Origin: Acidovorax sp. GBBC 1281
GTDB lineage: Bacteria; Pseudomonadota; Gammaproteobacteria; Burkholderiales; Burkholderiaceae_C
Length of the DNA stretch: 64,000 nucleotides
Direction of reading: 5' to 3'
NCBI RefSeq assembly: GCF_028473645.1
Contig: NZ_CP097269.1
Coordinates: 2,746,001 to 2,810,000 of the forward strand
Of this stretch, positions 37,254 through 50,713 are shown in pieces. Below the pieces are notes generated by a model, which saw only the letters and a list, made by a program, of their open reading frames with translations, had not been told where the DNA came from and did not search any database. A program made the translations under genes and the position numbers. Positions within the stretch are counted from its first letter, which is position 1. Each line of letters begins with the position of its first letter.

Positions 37254-39302
37254 TCACTGGAATTCCAGGATCACCTGGTCCACCGCCAGCGACTCACCCT
37301 TGCCGGCCACCACCTTGCCCACGACACCGTCCTGGGTGGCGAACAGGATGTTCTCCATCTTCATGGCCTCGATCACTGCGAGCTTTTCGCCGGCCTGCAC
37401 CGCCTGGCCGGGCTGCACCGCCACGTCGACCAGCAGCCCGGGCATGGGCGACAGCAGGAACTTGCTCAGGTCCGGCGGCGCCTTGTACGGCATGAGCTGG
37501 TGCAGGCGAGCGCCCAGGGGGGACAGCACCATCGCATCGATCTGCGTGCCGTTGTGCGAGATGCGCAGCGCCAGCGGGCTGCGTGGCGTGCCGCGCTCGA
37601 CCTGTGCGGTGAAGCCCGCGCCGTTGCACTGGCCCTGCACGCGGATCTGGCCCAGCGTGGCCGCGCTGCCGATCTGGTAGCTCTTGCCGCCCACCGACAC
37701 GGCGCTGGAGCCCGAGCTGCCCTGGAAATCCGTCACCGACACCGCGTGGTGCTCGTTGCGCCCTTCGTGCCCCATCACCACCACCACGAACTGCTCGCCC
37801 ACCTTCACGTTGTGGCCGGCCAGTTGCCCGCTGATGCCCGAGGCACGCGCACGGTAGCGGCGGTTCATGTACGCCGCCAGCGCCACCAGAAACAGCGGAT
37901 CGTCGTGCGGCACGTCCTGCGAGGCAAAGCCCTGGCTGTAGTTCTCGGCGATGAAGCCGGTGTTGAAGTCGCCCGCCACGAAACGCGGATGGGCCAGCAG
38001 CGCGGCCTGGAACGGGATGTTGCTGCCCACGCCGCGGATCACGAACCCGTTGAGCGCGGCGCGCATCTTGTGGATGGCGTCTTCCCGGTCCTGGCCGTGC
38101 ACGATGAGCTTGGCGATCATCGAGTCGTAGTACATGGGGATCTCGCCGCCCTCGTACACGCCCGTGTCCACCCGCACGCCCAGCTTTTTGGTGGTATCGG
38201 CCTGGAACATCGACTCCTCCGGTGGCTGAAAGCGCACCAGGCGGCCGGTGGAGGGCAGAAAGTTGCGGAACGGGTCTTCGGCGTTGATGCGGCACTCGAT
38301 GGCCCAGCCATCGCGCCGGACGTCGGCCTGGGTGAGCGGCAGCGGTTCGCCGGCCGCCACGCGGATCATCAGCTCGACCAGGTCCAGGCCGGTGATGCAT
38401 TCCGTCACCGGGTGCTCCACCTGCAGGCGCGTGTTCATCTCCAGAAAGTAGAAGTCCTGGTCCTTGCCGACCACGAACTCCACCGTGCCGGCGCTCTGGT
38501 AGTTCACCGCCTTGGCCAGGGCCACGGCCTGCTCGCCCATGGCCTTGCGCGTCGCGTCGGAGATGAAAGGGGACGGCGCCTCCTCGATCACCTTCTGGTG
38601 GCGGCGCTGGATGGAGCATTCGCGCTCGTTCAGGTAGATCACGTTGCCCTGGCTGTCGCCCAGCACCTGGATCTCGATGTGGCGCGGCTCCTGCACGAAC
38701 TTCTCGATGAAGATGCGGTCGTCGCCGAAGCTGTTGCGCGCCTCGTTGCGGCACGAGGTGAAGCCCTCCAGCGCCTCCTTGTCGTTGTAGGCCACGCGCA
38801 GGCCCTTGCCGCCGCCGCCGGCGGACGCCTTGATCATCACCGGGTAGCCGATGTCGCGGGCGATCTCCACCGCGCGCTCGGCCGATTCGATGGCGTCGTT
38901 CCAGCCCGGAATGGTGCTGACCTGCGCCCCGTTCGCCAGTTTCTTGGAGGCGATCTTGTCACCCATGGCGGCGATGGAATGGTGCTTGGGGCCGATGAAG
39001 ACGATGCCCTCCTCCTCCACGCGCTTGGCGAAGGCTTCGTTTTCCGAGAGGAAGCCGTAGCCCGGGTGCACGGCCTGCGCCCCGGTCTGCTTGCAGGCCG
39101 CGATGATGCGGTCGGCCTGCAGGTAGCTCTCGCGGCTGGGCGCGGCCCCGATGTGCACGGCCTCGTCGGCCAGCTTGACGTGGCGCGCCTCCTTGTCCGC
39201 ATCGGAATACACCGCCACGGTGGCGATGCCCATCTTCTTGGCGGTGGCGATGACCCGGCACGCGATTTCGCCCCGGTTGGCGATCAGGATTTTGGTGAAC
39301 AT
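37254..39302 (-). CDS. pccA: Propionyl-CoA carboxylase alpha subunit (biotin carboxylase + BCCP)
   Basis: Carboxylates its own biotin with ATP and bicarbonate and passes the carboxyl group to PccB. At 682 residues it has the biotin carboxylase N-terminal half (MFTKILIANRGEIACRVIAT; ATP-grasp loop KASAGGGGKGLRVAY; NTRLQVEHPVTE), a linker domain and a C-terminal biotinyl domain with the biotinylated lysine K648 in EAMKMEN. The MFTKILIANRGEIA start fixes the N-terminus. bioB lies two genes downstream. Confidence 0.95.
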   Translation of the reverse strand: MFTKILIANRGEIACRVIATAKKMGIATVAVYSDADKEARHVKLADEAVHIGAAPSRESYLQADRIIAACKQTGAQAVHPGYGFLSENEAFAKRVEEEGIVFIGPKHHSIAAMGDKIASKKLANGAQVSTIPGWNDAIESAERAVEIARDIGYPVMIKASAGGGGKGLRVAYNDKEALEGFTSCRNEARNSFGDDRIFIEKFVQEPRHIEIQVLGDSQGNVIYLNERECSIQRRHQKVIEEAPSPFISDATRKAMGEQAVALAKAVNYQSAGTVEFVVGKDQDFYFLEMNTRLQVEHPVTECITGLDLVELMIRVAAGEPLPLTQADVRRDGWAIECRINAEDPFRNFLPSTGRLVRFQPPEESMFQADTTKKLGVRVDTGVYEGGEIPMYYDSMIAKLIVHGQDREDAIHKMRAALNGFVIRGVGSNIPFQAALLAHPRFVAGDFNTGFIAENYSQGFASQDVPHDDPLFLVALAAYMNRRYRARASGISGQLAGHNVKVGEQFVVVVMGHEGRNEHHAVSVTDFQGSSGSSAVSVGGKSYQIGSAATLGQIRVQGQCNGAGFTAQVERGTPRSPLALRISHNGTQIDAMVLSPLGARLHQLMPYKAPPDLSKFLLSPMPGLLVDVAVQPGQAVQAGEKLAVIEAMKMENILFATQDGVVGKVVAGKGESLAVDQVILEFQ

Positions 39303-39374
39303 GGTGTTGGGGAGTGGAGGTGTTCTAACGGGCGGTGTCTTGCGTCTTTTTTGTCTGTCCGGCGGGCACGGGGC

Positions 39375-39914
39375 TCATGCGTGCCGGTCGATGGCCGGGC
39401 TCATGTCTTCCATCCAGAGCACGTTGTCCGAGTACGACTGCAGGTCGGGCGAGAGGTTGGAGGTGGAGCCCGAAACCCACACCTCCTTGTGCAGCTCGGA
39501 CTTCACGTAGGAGATGGCGTCTTCGAAGTCCCCGTCGCCGGCGGAGAGGATCAGCCGGTCGTACACGTTCTGGGCCGCCAGCTTGATGATCAGCGTGGCG
39601 ATGCCCACGTCCACGCCCTTTTGCACCGACCGGTCGAACTGGTGGCTGCAGTTGGGGCAGTTGGCGTGCATGCGCTTGAGCTTGTAGAGCTGCACCCGGA
39701 ACTTCGGCCCGATGGGGGGCGCGGTCTTGATCCAGGAGTGGAACGCGTTCTGGGCATCGGTGGATGGATCGCTCGCCGAGTTCAGGTAGTAGCTCTCGTG
39801 GATCGGCCCGCCGTTCAGGCGCGTGATCTCGTTCTTGAGCTTCAGGTAGTCGAAGGGCCGGCCCTTGCCGTAGTTGAAGAGGTAGGCGCCGTCGACGATC
39901 CACACGGTTTTCAT
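39375..39914 (-). CDS. NYN-domain (PIN-like) protein
   Basis: A 179-residue protein of the NYN/LabA-like group, a PIN-fold RNase-like domain. Conserved acidic residues lie in VWIVDGAYLFNYGK, KGVDVGIATLIIKLA and LILSAGDGDFEDAISYVKSE, as expected for a metal-dependent nuclease site. A CPNC pair (HANCPNCSHQF) may bind zinc. It is placed between pccB and pccA on the same strand, an odd neighbour for a metabolic operon. It could act on RNA, but no substrate is known. Confidence 0.8.
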   Translation of the reverse strand: MKTVWIVDGAYLFNYGKGRPFDYLKLKNEITRLNGGPIHESYYLNSASDPSTDAQNAFHSWIKTAPPIGPKFRVQLYKLKRMHANCPNCSHQFDRSVQKGVDVGIATLIIKLAAQNVYDRLILSAGDGDFEDAISYVKSELHKEVWVSGSTSNLSPDLQSYSDNVLWMEDMSPAIDRHA

Positions 39915-39928
39915 GGGGCGGGCATCGC

Positions 39929-41461
<1,533 letters not shown>

Positions 41462-41485
41462 GGGTCGCTCTTTCGGTGGTGATTC

Positions 41486-41533
41486 TTTTGCTATTTATTT
41501 AATAGCGGTATGCCGGGAGTTTTCTTGTGCTGC
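41486..41533 (-). repeat. Dispersed ~55-bp element, copy e, overlapping the 3' end of meaB
   Basis: On the minus strand it reads GCAGCACAAGAAAACTCCCG, then GCATACCGCTATTAAATA and AATAGCAAAAG. The TAA within it ends the meaB frame. It is more divergent than the others in the CTAGGG part (CCCGGC). Confidence 0.65.
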
Positions 41534-42664
41534 GAGCAGATTCCGTGCGGCAGTGGACGCGGCGATGCGCCCGGCCGCCACGTCCGCCTGCAGCGTGGGC
41601 AGCAGTGCCCGCACCTCGGGGTGCTGGCGGAACGCATGCCGCAGGCCCGCCTCGATGCGCTCCCACATCCAGGCCAGGGCCTGCTTTTCGCGGCGGCGGG
41701 AGAGCCGGCCGCTGGCGGTCTGCAGTTGGCGAAACTGGCTCACGGCGGCCCAGAAGGCCTGCAGGCCCTGGCCCTGCAGCGCGCTGATCTGCAGCACCTT
41801 GGGCTGCCACGGGGCGGCATCGGCCTGAACCGGTGCCGGTTCGCTTTCGGCCGGCACCGCGCCGTGGCCCGCTGCCGGCGCCTGGCGGGGGTGGCCCAGC
41901 GAGCGCTCGGGGTTGCCGTGCTGGCTCAGCAGCCGCAGGCTGGAGGTGATCTGCGCCTCGGCCCGGGTGGCGGCATGCGGGTCGATGTCGGCCTTGTTGA
42001 TGACGACCAGGTCGGCGATCTCCATCACGCCCTTCTTGATGGCCTGCAGGTCGTCGCCCGCGTTGGGCAGCTGCAGCAGCACGAACATGTCGGTCATGCC
42101 CGCGACGGCGATCTCGCTCTGGCCCACGCCGACGGTCTCCACCATGACGATGTCGTAGCCGGCAGCCTCGCACACCAGCATGGCCTCGCGCGTCTTCTCG
42201 GCCACGCCGCCCAGGGTGCCGCTGGACGGGCTGGGGCGGATGTAGGCCTTCTCGTGCATGGACAGGTGTTCCATGCGGGTCTTGTCGCCCAGGATGGAGC
42301 CGCCCGACACGGTGGACGACGGGTCGATGGTGAGCACCGCCACGCGGTGGCCCAGGCCGATGAGGTGCAGGCCCAGCACTTCGATGAAGGTGGATTTGCC
42401 CACGCCGGGCACGCCGCTGATCCCCAGGCGAAACGACTGGCCGGTGTGCGGCAGCAAGGCGGTGAGCAGCTCGTCGCCCTGCGCGCGGTGGTCGGCGCGG
42501 GTCGATTCCAGCAGCGTGATCGCCTTGGACATGGCCCGGCGCTGCACGGCCTGGGCGCCGTGGAGGATGCCGTCCAGCCAGCCGCCGGCCGAAGGTGGCC
42601 GATGGGGCGAAGCCACCGCCGCAGAAGCGGGTAAAGAAGCGGGCGAAGGCAGAGGCGCGCTCAT
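41495..42664 (-). CDS. meaB: Methylmalonyl-CoA mutase-associated GTPase MeaB
   Basis: A G3E-family GTPase that protects and reloads the B12-dependent mutase. The 389-residue protein has the P-loop GVPGVGKS (84-91), LTIDPSSTVSGGSILGDKTR, MVETVGVGQSEIAVAGMTD and the NKxD motif VVINKAD. There is a Pro/Ala-rich N-terminal extension. The last nine residues (ENSRHTAIK) and the stop codon come from repeat copy e rather than from family sequence. The start at 42664 overlaps the GNAT stop as ATGA. Confidence 0.92.
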   Translation of the reverse strand: MSAPLPSPASLPASAAVASPHRPPSAGGWLDGILHGAQAVQRRAMSKAITLLESTRADHRAQGDELLTALLPHTGQSFRLGISGVPGVGKSTFIEVLGLHLIGLGHRVAVLTIDPSSTVSGGSILGDKTRMEHLSMHEKAYIRPSPSSGTLGGVAEKTREAMLVCEAAGYDIVMVETVGVGQSEIAVAGMTDMFVLLQLPNAGDDLQAIKKGVMEIADLVVINKADIDPHAATRAEAQITSSLRLLSQHGNPERSLGHPRQAPAAGHGAVPAESEPAPVQADAAPWQPKVLQISALQGQGLQAFWAAVSQFRQLQTASGRLSRRREKQALAWMWERIEAGLRHAFRQHPEVRALLPTLQADVAAGRIAASTAARNLLAAQENSRHTAIK

Positions 42665-43149
42665 TCGGCACCCTCCTCGGGCCGCCACTCGTAGTGCACG
42701 TCCACGTCTTCCTCGCCCGTCTGCACGAAGCCATGGCGCTGGTAGAAGCGGTTGGCATCGCTGCGCTGCAGCGCGGTCACGCGCAGCACGGAGCCTTCGC
42801 GGCGCGCCCGGTCCTGCACCTGGGCCAGCACGGCGGCGCCCACGCCGGCGCCCTGCCAGTCCGGGTGCAGGTACAGGTGCTGCAGCCGCAGCGCCCCGTC
42901 GCCCTCGGGCAGCACGGTGACGAAGCCCATGCGCCGCCCGTCGGATGCGACCAGGTGCTGCATGTGCTCGGGGGTGAAAGCCGCGCGCAGCCGCTCGCGC
43001 GAGCGCTCCGGCGTGTAGCGGCCCACACGCTCCAGGCTCTCGCGCATGGCCGCAGTGCGCAGCGCCAGCATGGGCTCGAAGTCCGCTTCGGCCACCGGAT
43101 GCCAGGTGAATGCGGGGGCGGTCAATGCGGCACCTCCACGCGGCGCCAT
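42661..43149 (-). CDS. GNAT-family N-acetyltransferase
   Basis: A 162-residue acetyltransferase with the acetyl-CoA binding stretch LYLHPDWQGAGVGAAVLAQV and the C-terminal ANRFYQRHGFVQTGEE. It sits between mcm and meaB, 37 bases after the mcm stop and with a 4-base overlap into meaB. The substrate is unknown. Location suggests co-expression with propionate genes, but a mechanistic link is not evident; in other bacteria protein acetylation controls propionyl-CoA enzymes, which makes a regulatory role possible but unproven. Confidence 0.82.
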   Translation of the reverse strand: MAPRGGAALTAPAFTWHPVAEADFEPMLALRTAAMRESLERVGRYTPERSRERLRAAFTPEHMQHLVASDGRRMGFVTVLPEGDGALRLQHLYLHPDWQGAGVGAAVLAQVQDRARREGSVLRVTALQRSDANRFYQRHGFVQTGEEDVDVHYEWRPEEGAE

Positions 43150-43186
43150 GCCATGCGCGCGGGCGCCCGGCCGACGGTCGCCGTCG

Positions 43187-45352
<2,166 letters not shown>

Positions 45353-45437
45353 ATCTGGGAAGGCTTCACGGGTGGCGAGAAAAGCGCGGTGGCGCTGCAA
45401 CGATTTGGCACAGTGAAGCGAGTCTAACCCAATCTGT

Positions 45438-45448
45438 AATTATTAATT
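45438..45448. promoter_or_regulatory. AT-rich palindrome between scpA and the GntR gene
   Basis: AATTA-T-TAATT is a perfect 11-bp palindrome in a short AT-rich block 29 bases before the regulator ATG and 85 bases before scpA. It is a candidate operator for the divergent GntR-type regulator. AT-rich promoters can show such symmetry by chance. Confidence 0.35.
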
Positions 45449-45476
45449 TATAGTTTTTCTGCGGTACATTCCCGCC

Positions 45477-46112
45477 ATGTCAGCCGCCACCCTCACCCCC
45501 CGCGCCCTCTACGAAGAGGTGGCGGAGCAACTGCGCCAGCGCATCTTCCGGCGCGAACTGCAGCCCGGCAGCTGGATCGACGAACTGCGCATCGCCGAGG
45601 AGTTCGGCATCAGCCGCACGCCCCTGCGCGAAGCCCTCAAGGTGCTCGCGGCCGAAGGGCTGGTCACGATGAAGGTGCGCCGCGGCGCCTACGTGACCGA
45701 GGTGTCCGACAAGGACCTGCGCGACGTGTACCACCTGCTCGCGCTGCTGGAAAGCGATGCGGCCGGCGTGGTCGCCGCCAGCGCCACGGCCGAGCAGCTT
45801 CGCGAGCTGGAAGGACTGCACCGCGAACTGGCCGCCAGCGTGGACGACCGCGAGCGCTTCTTCGCGGTGAACGAACGCTTTCACATGCGGGTGCTGGAGC
45901 TGGCCGACAACCGCTGGCGCAACCAGATGGTGGCCGACCTGCGCAAGGTGATGAAGCTCAACCGTCACAACTCGCTGCTCAAGCAGGGCCGCATCGAAGA
46001 ATCGCTGCGCGAACACGGCCGGGTGCTGGCCGCGCTGCAGGCACACGACGCGCAGGCCGCCGCCTGCGCCATGCGCGAGCACTTCTCCAACGGGCTGCAG
46101 GCTGCCGCCTGA
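45477..46112 (+). CDS. GntR-family regulator (FadR/FCD type)
   Basis: A 211-residue regulator. The N-terminal winged helix is LYEEVAEQLRQRIFRRELQP ... ELRIAEEFGISRTPLREALK. The all-helical FCD effector domain contains YHLLALLESDAAGVVAAS and the metal-binding pattern Asp/His in NERFHMRVLEL and MREHFSNGL. It is divergently transcribed from scpA, which is typical for a pathway regulator sensing an acyl or organic acid, so it probably controls the propionyl-CoA genes. The ligand is not known. Confidence 0.88.
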   Translation: MSAATLTPRALYEEVAEQLRQRIFRRELQPGSWIDELRIAEEFGISRTPLREALKVLAAEGLVTMKVRRGAYVTEVSDKDLRDVYHLLALLESDAAGVVAASATAEQLRELEGLHRELAASVDDRERFFAVNERFHMRVLELADNRWRNQMVADLRKVMKLNRHNSLLKQGRIEESLREHGRVLAALQAHDAQAAACAMREHFSNGLQAAA

Positions 46113-46273
46113 GCCGTGCCGCGGCCTGCGGGCCGCGTCCCCTGAGACACCCGGCGCTTGCCCCGCAGGGATATCGCCTTCATGATGCACCCGTTGTCCA
46201 TAAACGATGGCACCGCGCGCGTGCGGTAGCCATCCCTCACGGCCACGGCCGATGACACACGGGAGGAGCTTGC

Positions 46274-48341
46274 ATGCTGGAGCGGTTTTTCTTGTTGGGA
46301 GAGTCACCTGCCGACCTGCTGGTGGCGCAGCACGATCCGTGGCTGTTGCTGCTGTCTGTGGCGGTGGCCGTGGCCACGTCGACCCTTGCCCTGCACCTGG
46401 CGGGGCAAGCCCGGCTGACCCACGAACCGGTGCACCGCACGATGGCCCTGGCCACCTCCGCCGTCGCGCTGGGGGCGGGCATCTGGGCCATGCACTTCAT
46501 CGGCATGCTGGCCTTCACCCTGTGCGTGGCGGTGCGCTACGACGTGGGCATCACCCTCCTGTCGATGCTGCCGGGCCTGGCCGCGTCCTGGGTGGCGCTG
46601 AACGTGCTGGTCCGTCAGCAAGTCACCGGGCGGCAGTTGGCCATGGGCGGACTGCTCGTGGGCGCGGGCATCGGCGCCATGCACTACGCCGGCATGGAAG
46701 CCCTGCGCATGGCACCGGACCTGCGCTACGACCCGGCCTGGTTCGCCGCATCGATCGTGGTGGCGGTCGTCCTGGCCGTGCTGGCGCTGTGGGTGCGTTT
46801 CACGGTGCACCAGCGCAGCGGCATGTCCAACTGGCAGGCCACCCTGCTGTCGGGCAGCATCATGGGCATGGCGATCTCAGGCATGCACTACACCGCCATG
46901 GCGGCCGCCCGCTTCGTCGGGCAGGCCGACCCGGAACTGCAGCCTGGACGCAGGCGCTCGCGGTGACGGTGGCGCTGGTGACGGCCGGCGTGGGGATCTT
47001 CGCGGGCGTGTCCAACGGACTGATCCGCTACCGCGACATGTACCGCAAGGTGCGACGCAGCGAATCGCGCCTGCGCGCCCTGGTGGACACGGCGGTGGAC
47101 GGCATCATCACCATCGACCATGAAGGCACGATGCAAAGCTACAACCGCTCGGCCGAGCGCATCTTCGGCTGGCCGCCCGCCGACGTGCTGGGCCGCAACA
47201 TCCGCATGCTCATGCCGCAGCCGGACAGCGCTGCCCACGACGGCTACCTGCGCCGCTACCTGGAGACCGGCGAGGCGCGCATCATCGGCACGGGCCGCGA
47301 GGTGCTGGGGTTGCACCGCGACGGCAGCACCTTCCCGCTGCGGCTGGCCATCGGCCGCGCCGATGCGCCCGGGGGCCGATGTTCGTGGGATTCGTCACCG
47401 ACCTGCGCGGCGTGAAGGAGGCCGAGATGCGGCTGGGCATCGCCGCCAGCGTGTTCGCGCACAGCTACGAGGCGGTGCTCATCCTCGACGCCGAACGCCT
47501 CATCGTGGATGCCAATCCCGCGTTCGAGCGGATGATGGGCGAGTCCCGCACCGAAGTCCTCAGGCGCCACGTGCAGACGCTCTACGCCGCCGCCCCGCAT
47601 CTCGACTTTCCCGGTGTGTGGCATGCGGTGCAGGCCCAGGGCTACTGGCAGGGGGAACTGCTCGGGCGCAGTCCGCAGGGTGCCGTGCCGCAGCGCGTGT
47701 CCATCGCGGCGGTGCTGGGCGACGAAGGCTACCCGCACCACTACATCGTGGTCATCAGCGACATCACCCAGATCAAGGCGCACGAGCAGGAACTGGAGCA
47801 CATCGCGCTGTACGACAGCCTCACCGGCCTGCCCAACCGGCGCCTGCTCGCCGACCGGCTGGTGCTGGCGATCGCTCATGCGCAACGGCACCGCGAACTG
47901 CTGGCCGTGTGCTACCTCGACCTCGACGGCTTCAAGCGCGTGAACGACCAGCACGGCCATGCCGCGGGCGACCAGTTGCTCGTCGAGGTGGGCCGCCGCA
48001 TCCAGTCGCATCTGCGCGCCGAGGGCACGCTGGCGCGCCTGGGCGGCGACGAGATGGTGCTGCTGATCGGCGGGCTGCAATCCCCCGACGACTGCGCGCC
48101 CCTGCTGGAGCGGGTGCTGCAGGCCGTGCACCAGCCCGTGCCGCTGCCGCGCGGCCAGGGATTCGTCTCGGCCAGCATCGGGCTGAGCATCTACCCGCTG
48201 GATGGCGACACCCCCGACCTGTTGCTGCGCCAGGCCGACCACGCCATGTACGAGGCCAAGCAGAACGGCAAGAACCACTGCCGCCGGTTCGCGGGTGCCG
48301 AACCCATGGTGCAGGCGCCGCTGCATGGGCCCAGCCGCTAG
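46274..48341 (+). pseudogene. MHYT-PAS-PAS-GGDEF membrane protein with two frameshifts
   Basis: Reconstructed as about 689 residues. The N-terminal MHYT sensor domain has seven membrane helices and three signature repeats (MHFIGM, MHYAGM, MHYTAM). The frame is lost near 46945 and continues in the next frame with TQALAVTVALVTAGVGIF and a first PAS domain (LVDTAVDGIITIDHEGTMQS). A second loss near 47375 (a run of G) leads to a second PAS and a GGDEF domain (YDSLTGLPNRRLLADRL; ARLGGDEMVLLI). The signature is GGDEM, not GGDEF, and no EAL domain follows. Two one-base deletions would restore one frame. Either decay or homopolymer sequencing errors. Confidence 0.8.
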
Positions 48342-49129
48342 GTACCGAGCGCCTCTGGCCGCGGTGGCGGCGCCTGCACCTGTTGCGCCACGGCGTCGAA
48401 GAGGTGCTCCAGGTCCGACGGATGCATGGCCGATGCGATCACGGGCTGCCACTGGGGCAGCTCGTGGTTGGCGGACAGATTGATCCGGTCCGCCCAGCGG
48501 TCCTGGTAGGTGACGACCTGGGGATTGCCTGCGGCGGAGTAGGTCCCCGGCCGTGGCGACGCCACCCAGCCCGGGTGGTGCATGAGCATCGGCATGGACT
48601 GGATCGGGTCCAGCGACCGGGTGAACTGGCGCAGCGCGAAGGCCATGCCCCCTGCGGTCTTCGGCGCGATGTAGCGCTGCGCGACGGCCTCCATCCCCAG
48701 GCGTGGCGGGTTGAAGGCATAGGTACTGACCTTGCCGCGCGCGCCGTTGGCGTCCAGGAAATGCGCGATGTCGAAGCTGGCCAGGGTGGCCACCGCCGCG
48801 CCCAGGCTGTGGCCCACCACCGAGACCGACAGCGTCTTGCCGCTGTCCCGCGCCATCGCGGCATAACGCATCAGCAGGCCGCCCAAATCCAGCCCGTTGG
48901 CGCGCGGCGCCATCGCCTCGGCGTGCCACCGTTCCTGCCAGCCGCTGCCCACCCGTCCCAGATCGGGCAAGCCCGCGGCCAGCGGGTTGGCATGGGCCCG
49001 CGGAATCTGCGACTTGAGGTCGCACATCAGATCGTCGGGGTCCTCCATGCGCGTGCCGGCAAACCCCAGCACGACGGCAAGGACCTGCGGGTGCTCCAGG
49101 TGGTCCCAGCATTTGGTGGCCGCGCTGGA
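48338..49129 (-). pseudogene. Class 3-type lipase, C-terminal part, split by IS630
   Basis: The alpha/beta-hydrolase part of an interrupted lipase. It reads from the IS630 border (SSAATKCWDHLEHPQVLAVV) through GFAGTRMEDPDDLMCDLKSQ, the nucleophile elbow VSVVGHSLGAAVATLASFD, FNPPRLGMEA and HELPQWQPVIASAM to the stop at 48338. Ser in GHSLG, and a downstream Asp and His, would form the triad. The stop codon shares bases with the convergent GGDEF-gene stop. Without the N-terminal half and a start, expression is doubtful; GTG 49072 could in principle start a shorter protein. Confidence 0.75.
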
Positions 49130-49132
49130 CTA

Positions 49133-50291
49133 GTGTCCTGTCCCGTTAATTCGCAGGCACGATAGCTGCATGGTTTCGGGCCATCCTTGAGGTGCCGCCA
49201 TGCCCAATGCAACGACCCGAACAGAAATTGCGCTTAGTGAAGTGGAGCGCGCGGAACTGACGTCCATGGCGCGATCACGTTCGCTGCCAGCGGCGTTGTC
49301 GCTCAGGGCGCGCATCGTGCTGACTTGCGAAGGCACAGATAAAGCCAGCACCGCGGTTGCGCAGGCTCTGGGGATCAGTCGTAGCACTGTCACCAAGTGG
49401 CGCGGGCGCTATGCGCGCCATCGCATTGCAGGGCTTTACGACGAGTTGCGCCCGGGTCGCCCCCGCACGGTAGATGACGAGCGTGTTGCTGAGTTGATTA
49501 CCAAGACGTTGCACACCAAGCCTGCTGATGGGGGTACCCACTGGAGCACCCGCACGCTGGCCGCCGATACGGGCATCAGCAAGAGCACGGTGGCGCGCTA
49601 TCTGCAGACCTTCAACCTCAAGCCGCACCGGGCCGACAGCTTCAAGCTGTCGACCGATCCGCTGTTCATCGAGAAGCTGCGCGACGTTGTGGGGCTGTAC
49701 CTGAACCCACCTGACAACGCGCTGGTGCTGTGCGTGGACGAGAAGAGCCAATGCCAAGCTTTGGAGCGTACGCAGCCGATGCTGCCAATGGGGTTTGGCT
49801 ATGTCGAAGGTGTCACGCACGACTACGTGCGCCACGGCACCACCACCTTGTTCGCGGCCCTGAACGTGATGAATGGCCAAGTGATCGCGCAGTGCCGGCC
49901 CCGGCATCGTCATCAAGAGTTCCTTGCCTTCCTGCGCGCCATCGACAAGGCAGTGCCCGACGAACTGGATGTGCACTGCATAGCTGATAACTACGCCAGC
50001 CACAAGCATCCAAAGGTGCGCGCTTGGTTGGCCGAGCGGCCTCGCTGGCACATGCACTTCGTTCCGACCTATTCAAGCTGGCTCAATCAGGTCGAGCGCT
50101 TCTTCTCGATCATCACCACGCGGGCAATCCGCCGTGGCTCGTTCACCAGCGTGAAGGATCTGATCAACAAGATCGACACATTCATCGCGAATTACAACCA
50201 GTCCTGCCAGCCGTTTACTTGGACAGCTACAGCAGACTCCATCCTCGAAAAACTCGCCAGACTATGCGGGCGAATTAACGGGACAGGACAC
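49133..50291 (+). mobile_element. IS630-family element, copy 3 (inside the lipase gene)
   Basis: 1159 bp, with the same ends as copies 1 and 2, flanked by TA (49131-49132 and 50292-50293) within CTAG. It interrupts a chromosomal gene far from the island, which shows independent transposition. Confidence 0.93.
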
Positions 50292-50294
50292 TAG
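49200..50294 (+). CDS. IS630-family transposase (copy 3)
   Basis: The 364-residue protein is the same as in copies 1 and 2, with catalytic D180, D263 and E299. The stop TAG (50292-50294) is again supplied by the target site. Confidence 0.95.
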   Translation: MPNATTRTEIALSEVERAELTSMARSRSLPAALSLRARIVLTCEGTDKASTAVAQALGISRSTVTKWRGRYARHRIAGLYDELRPGRPRTVDDERVAELITKTLHTKPADGGTHWSTRTLAADTGISKSTVARYLQTFNLKPHRADSFKLSTDPLFIEKLRDVVGLYLNPPDNALVLCVDEKSQCQALERTQPMLPMGFGYVEGVTHDYVRHGTTTLFAALNVMNGQVIAQCRPRHRHQEFLAFLRAIDKAVPDELDVHCIADNYASHKHPKVRAWLAERPRWHMHFVPTYSSWLNQVERFFSIITTRAIRRGSFTSVKDLINKIDTFIANYNQSCQPFTWTATADSILEKLARLCGRINGTGH

Positions 50295-50713
50295 TCGGCC
50301 GCGAAACGCATGCCGCCACGGCCGGTGATCTCGTCGAAATCCACGGTGTACGCCTGCCCCGCGAAATCCCGCATGCCCTCCAGCACGGCCCGCTGCAAGG
50401 CCTGCCTGGTCCTGGACGGCAGGCCACGGGCACGGCCGGCCTGCGGCAGATCGACCGCCCAAAGGGCCTCGGCGATGTCCACCGAAGCCATGTCGACGGC
50501 CACCGGGGCCGCCGGACGGGCCCGCATCGGCGCGGAGCCCGGACAGAGGCGCGGCGGCCGTTGAACGGCCAACCCGTGCAACGGCCCTGCCGTGCTGTGC
50601 CGCATCGGGACGCGCACCGGGACACCGGCCGGATGGCCTGGCCGGCTGGGCGCGCCCGCCGAATGCGGCGGTGCCGTCGCTGGAAGGGGCTGTCGGAAAA
50701 ATGCCGTGGTCAT
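50294..50713 (-). pseudogene. Probable N-terminal part of the split lipase gene
   Basis: 140 residues from ATG 50713 (MTTAFFRQPLPATAPPHSAG...AQAYTVDFDEITGRGG-like end, last residues MRFAAD). Its frame meets the C-terminal lipase frame exactly across the target CTAG. However, the rejoined sequence would read GAC-TAG-TCC, an in-frame amber codon. Either the gene already had a stop or the flanks come from different events. The first ~70 residues are low-complexity; a clear domain is not seen. Confidence 0.5.

Noticed and set aside
46113..46155. GC-rich inverted repeat after the GntR gene as a terminator
   Set aside because: The stem CGCGGCC/GGCCGCG is plausible but no T run follows, so a rho-independent terminator is not supported.
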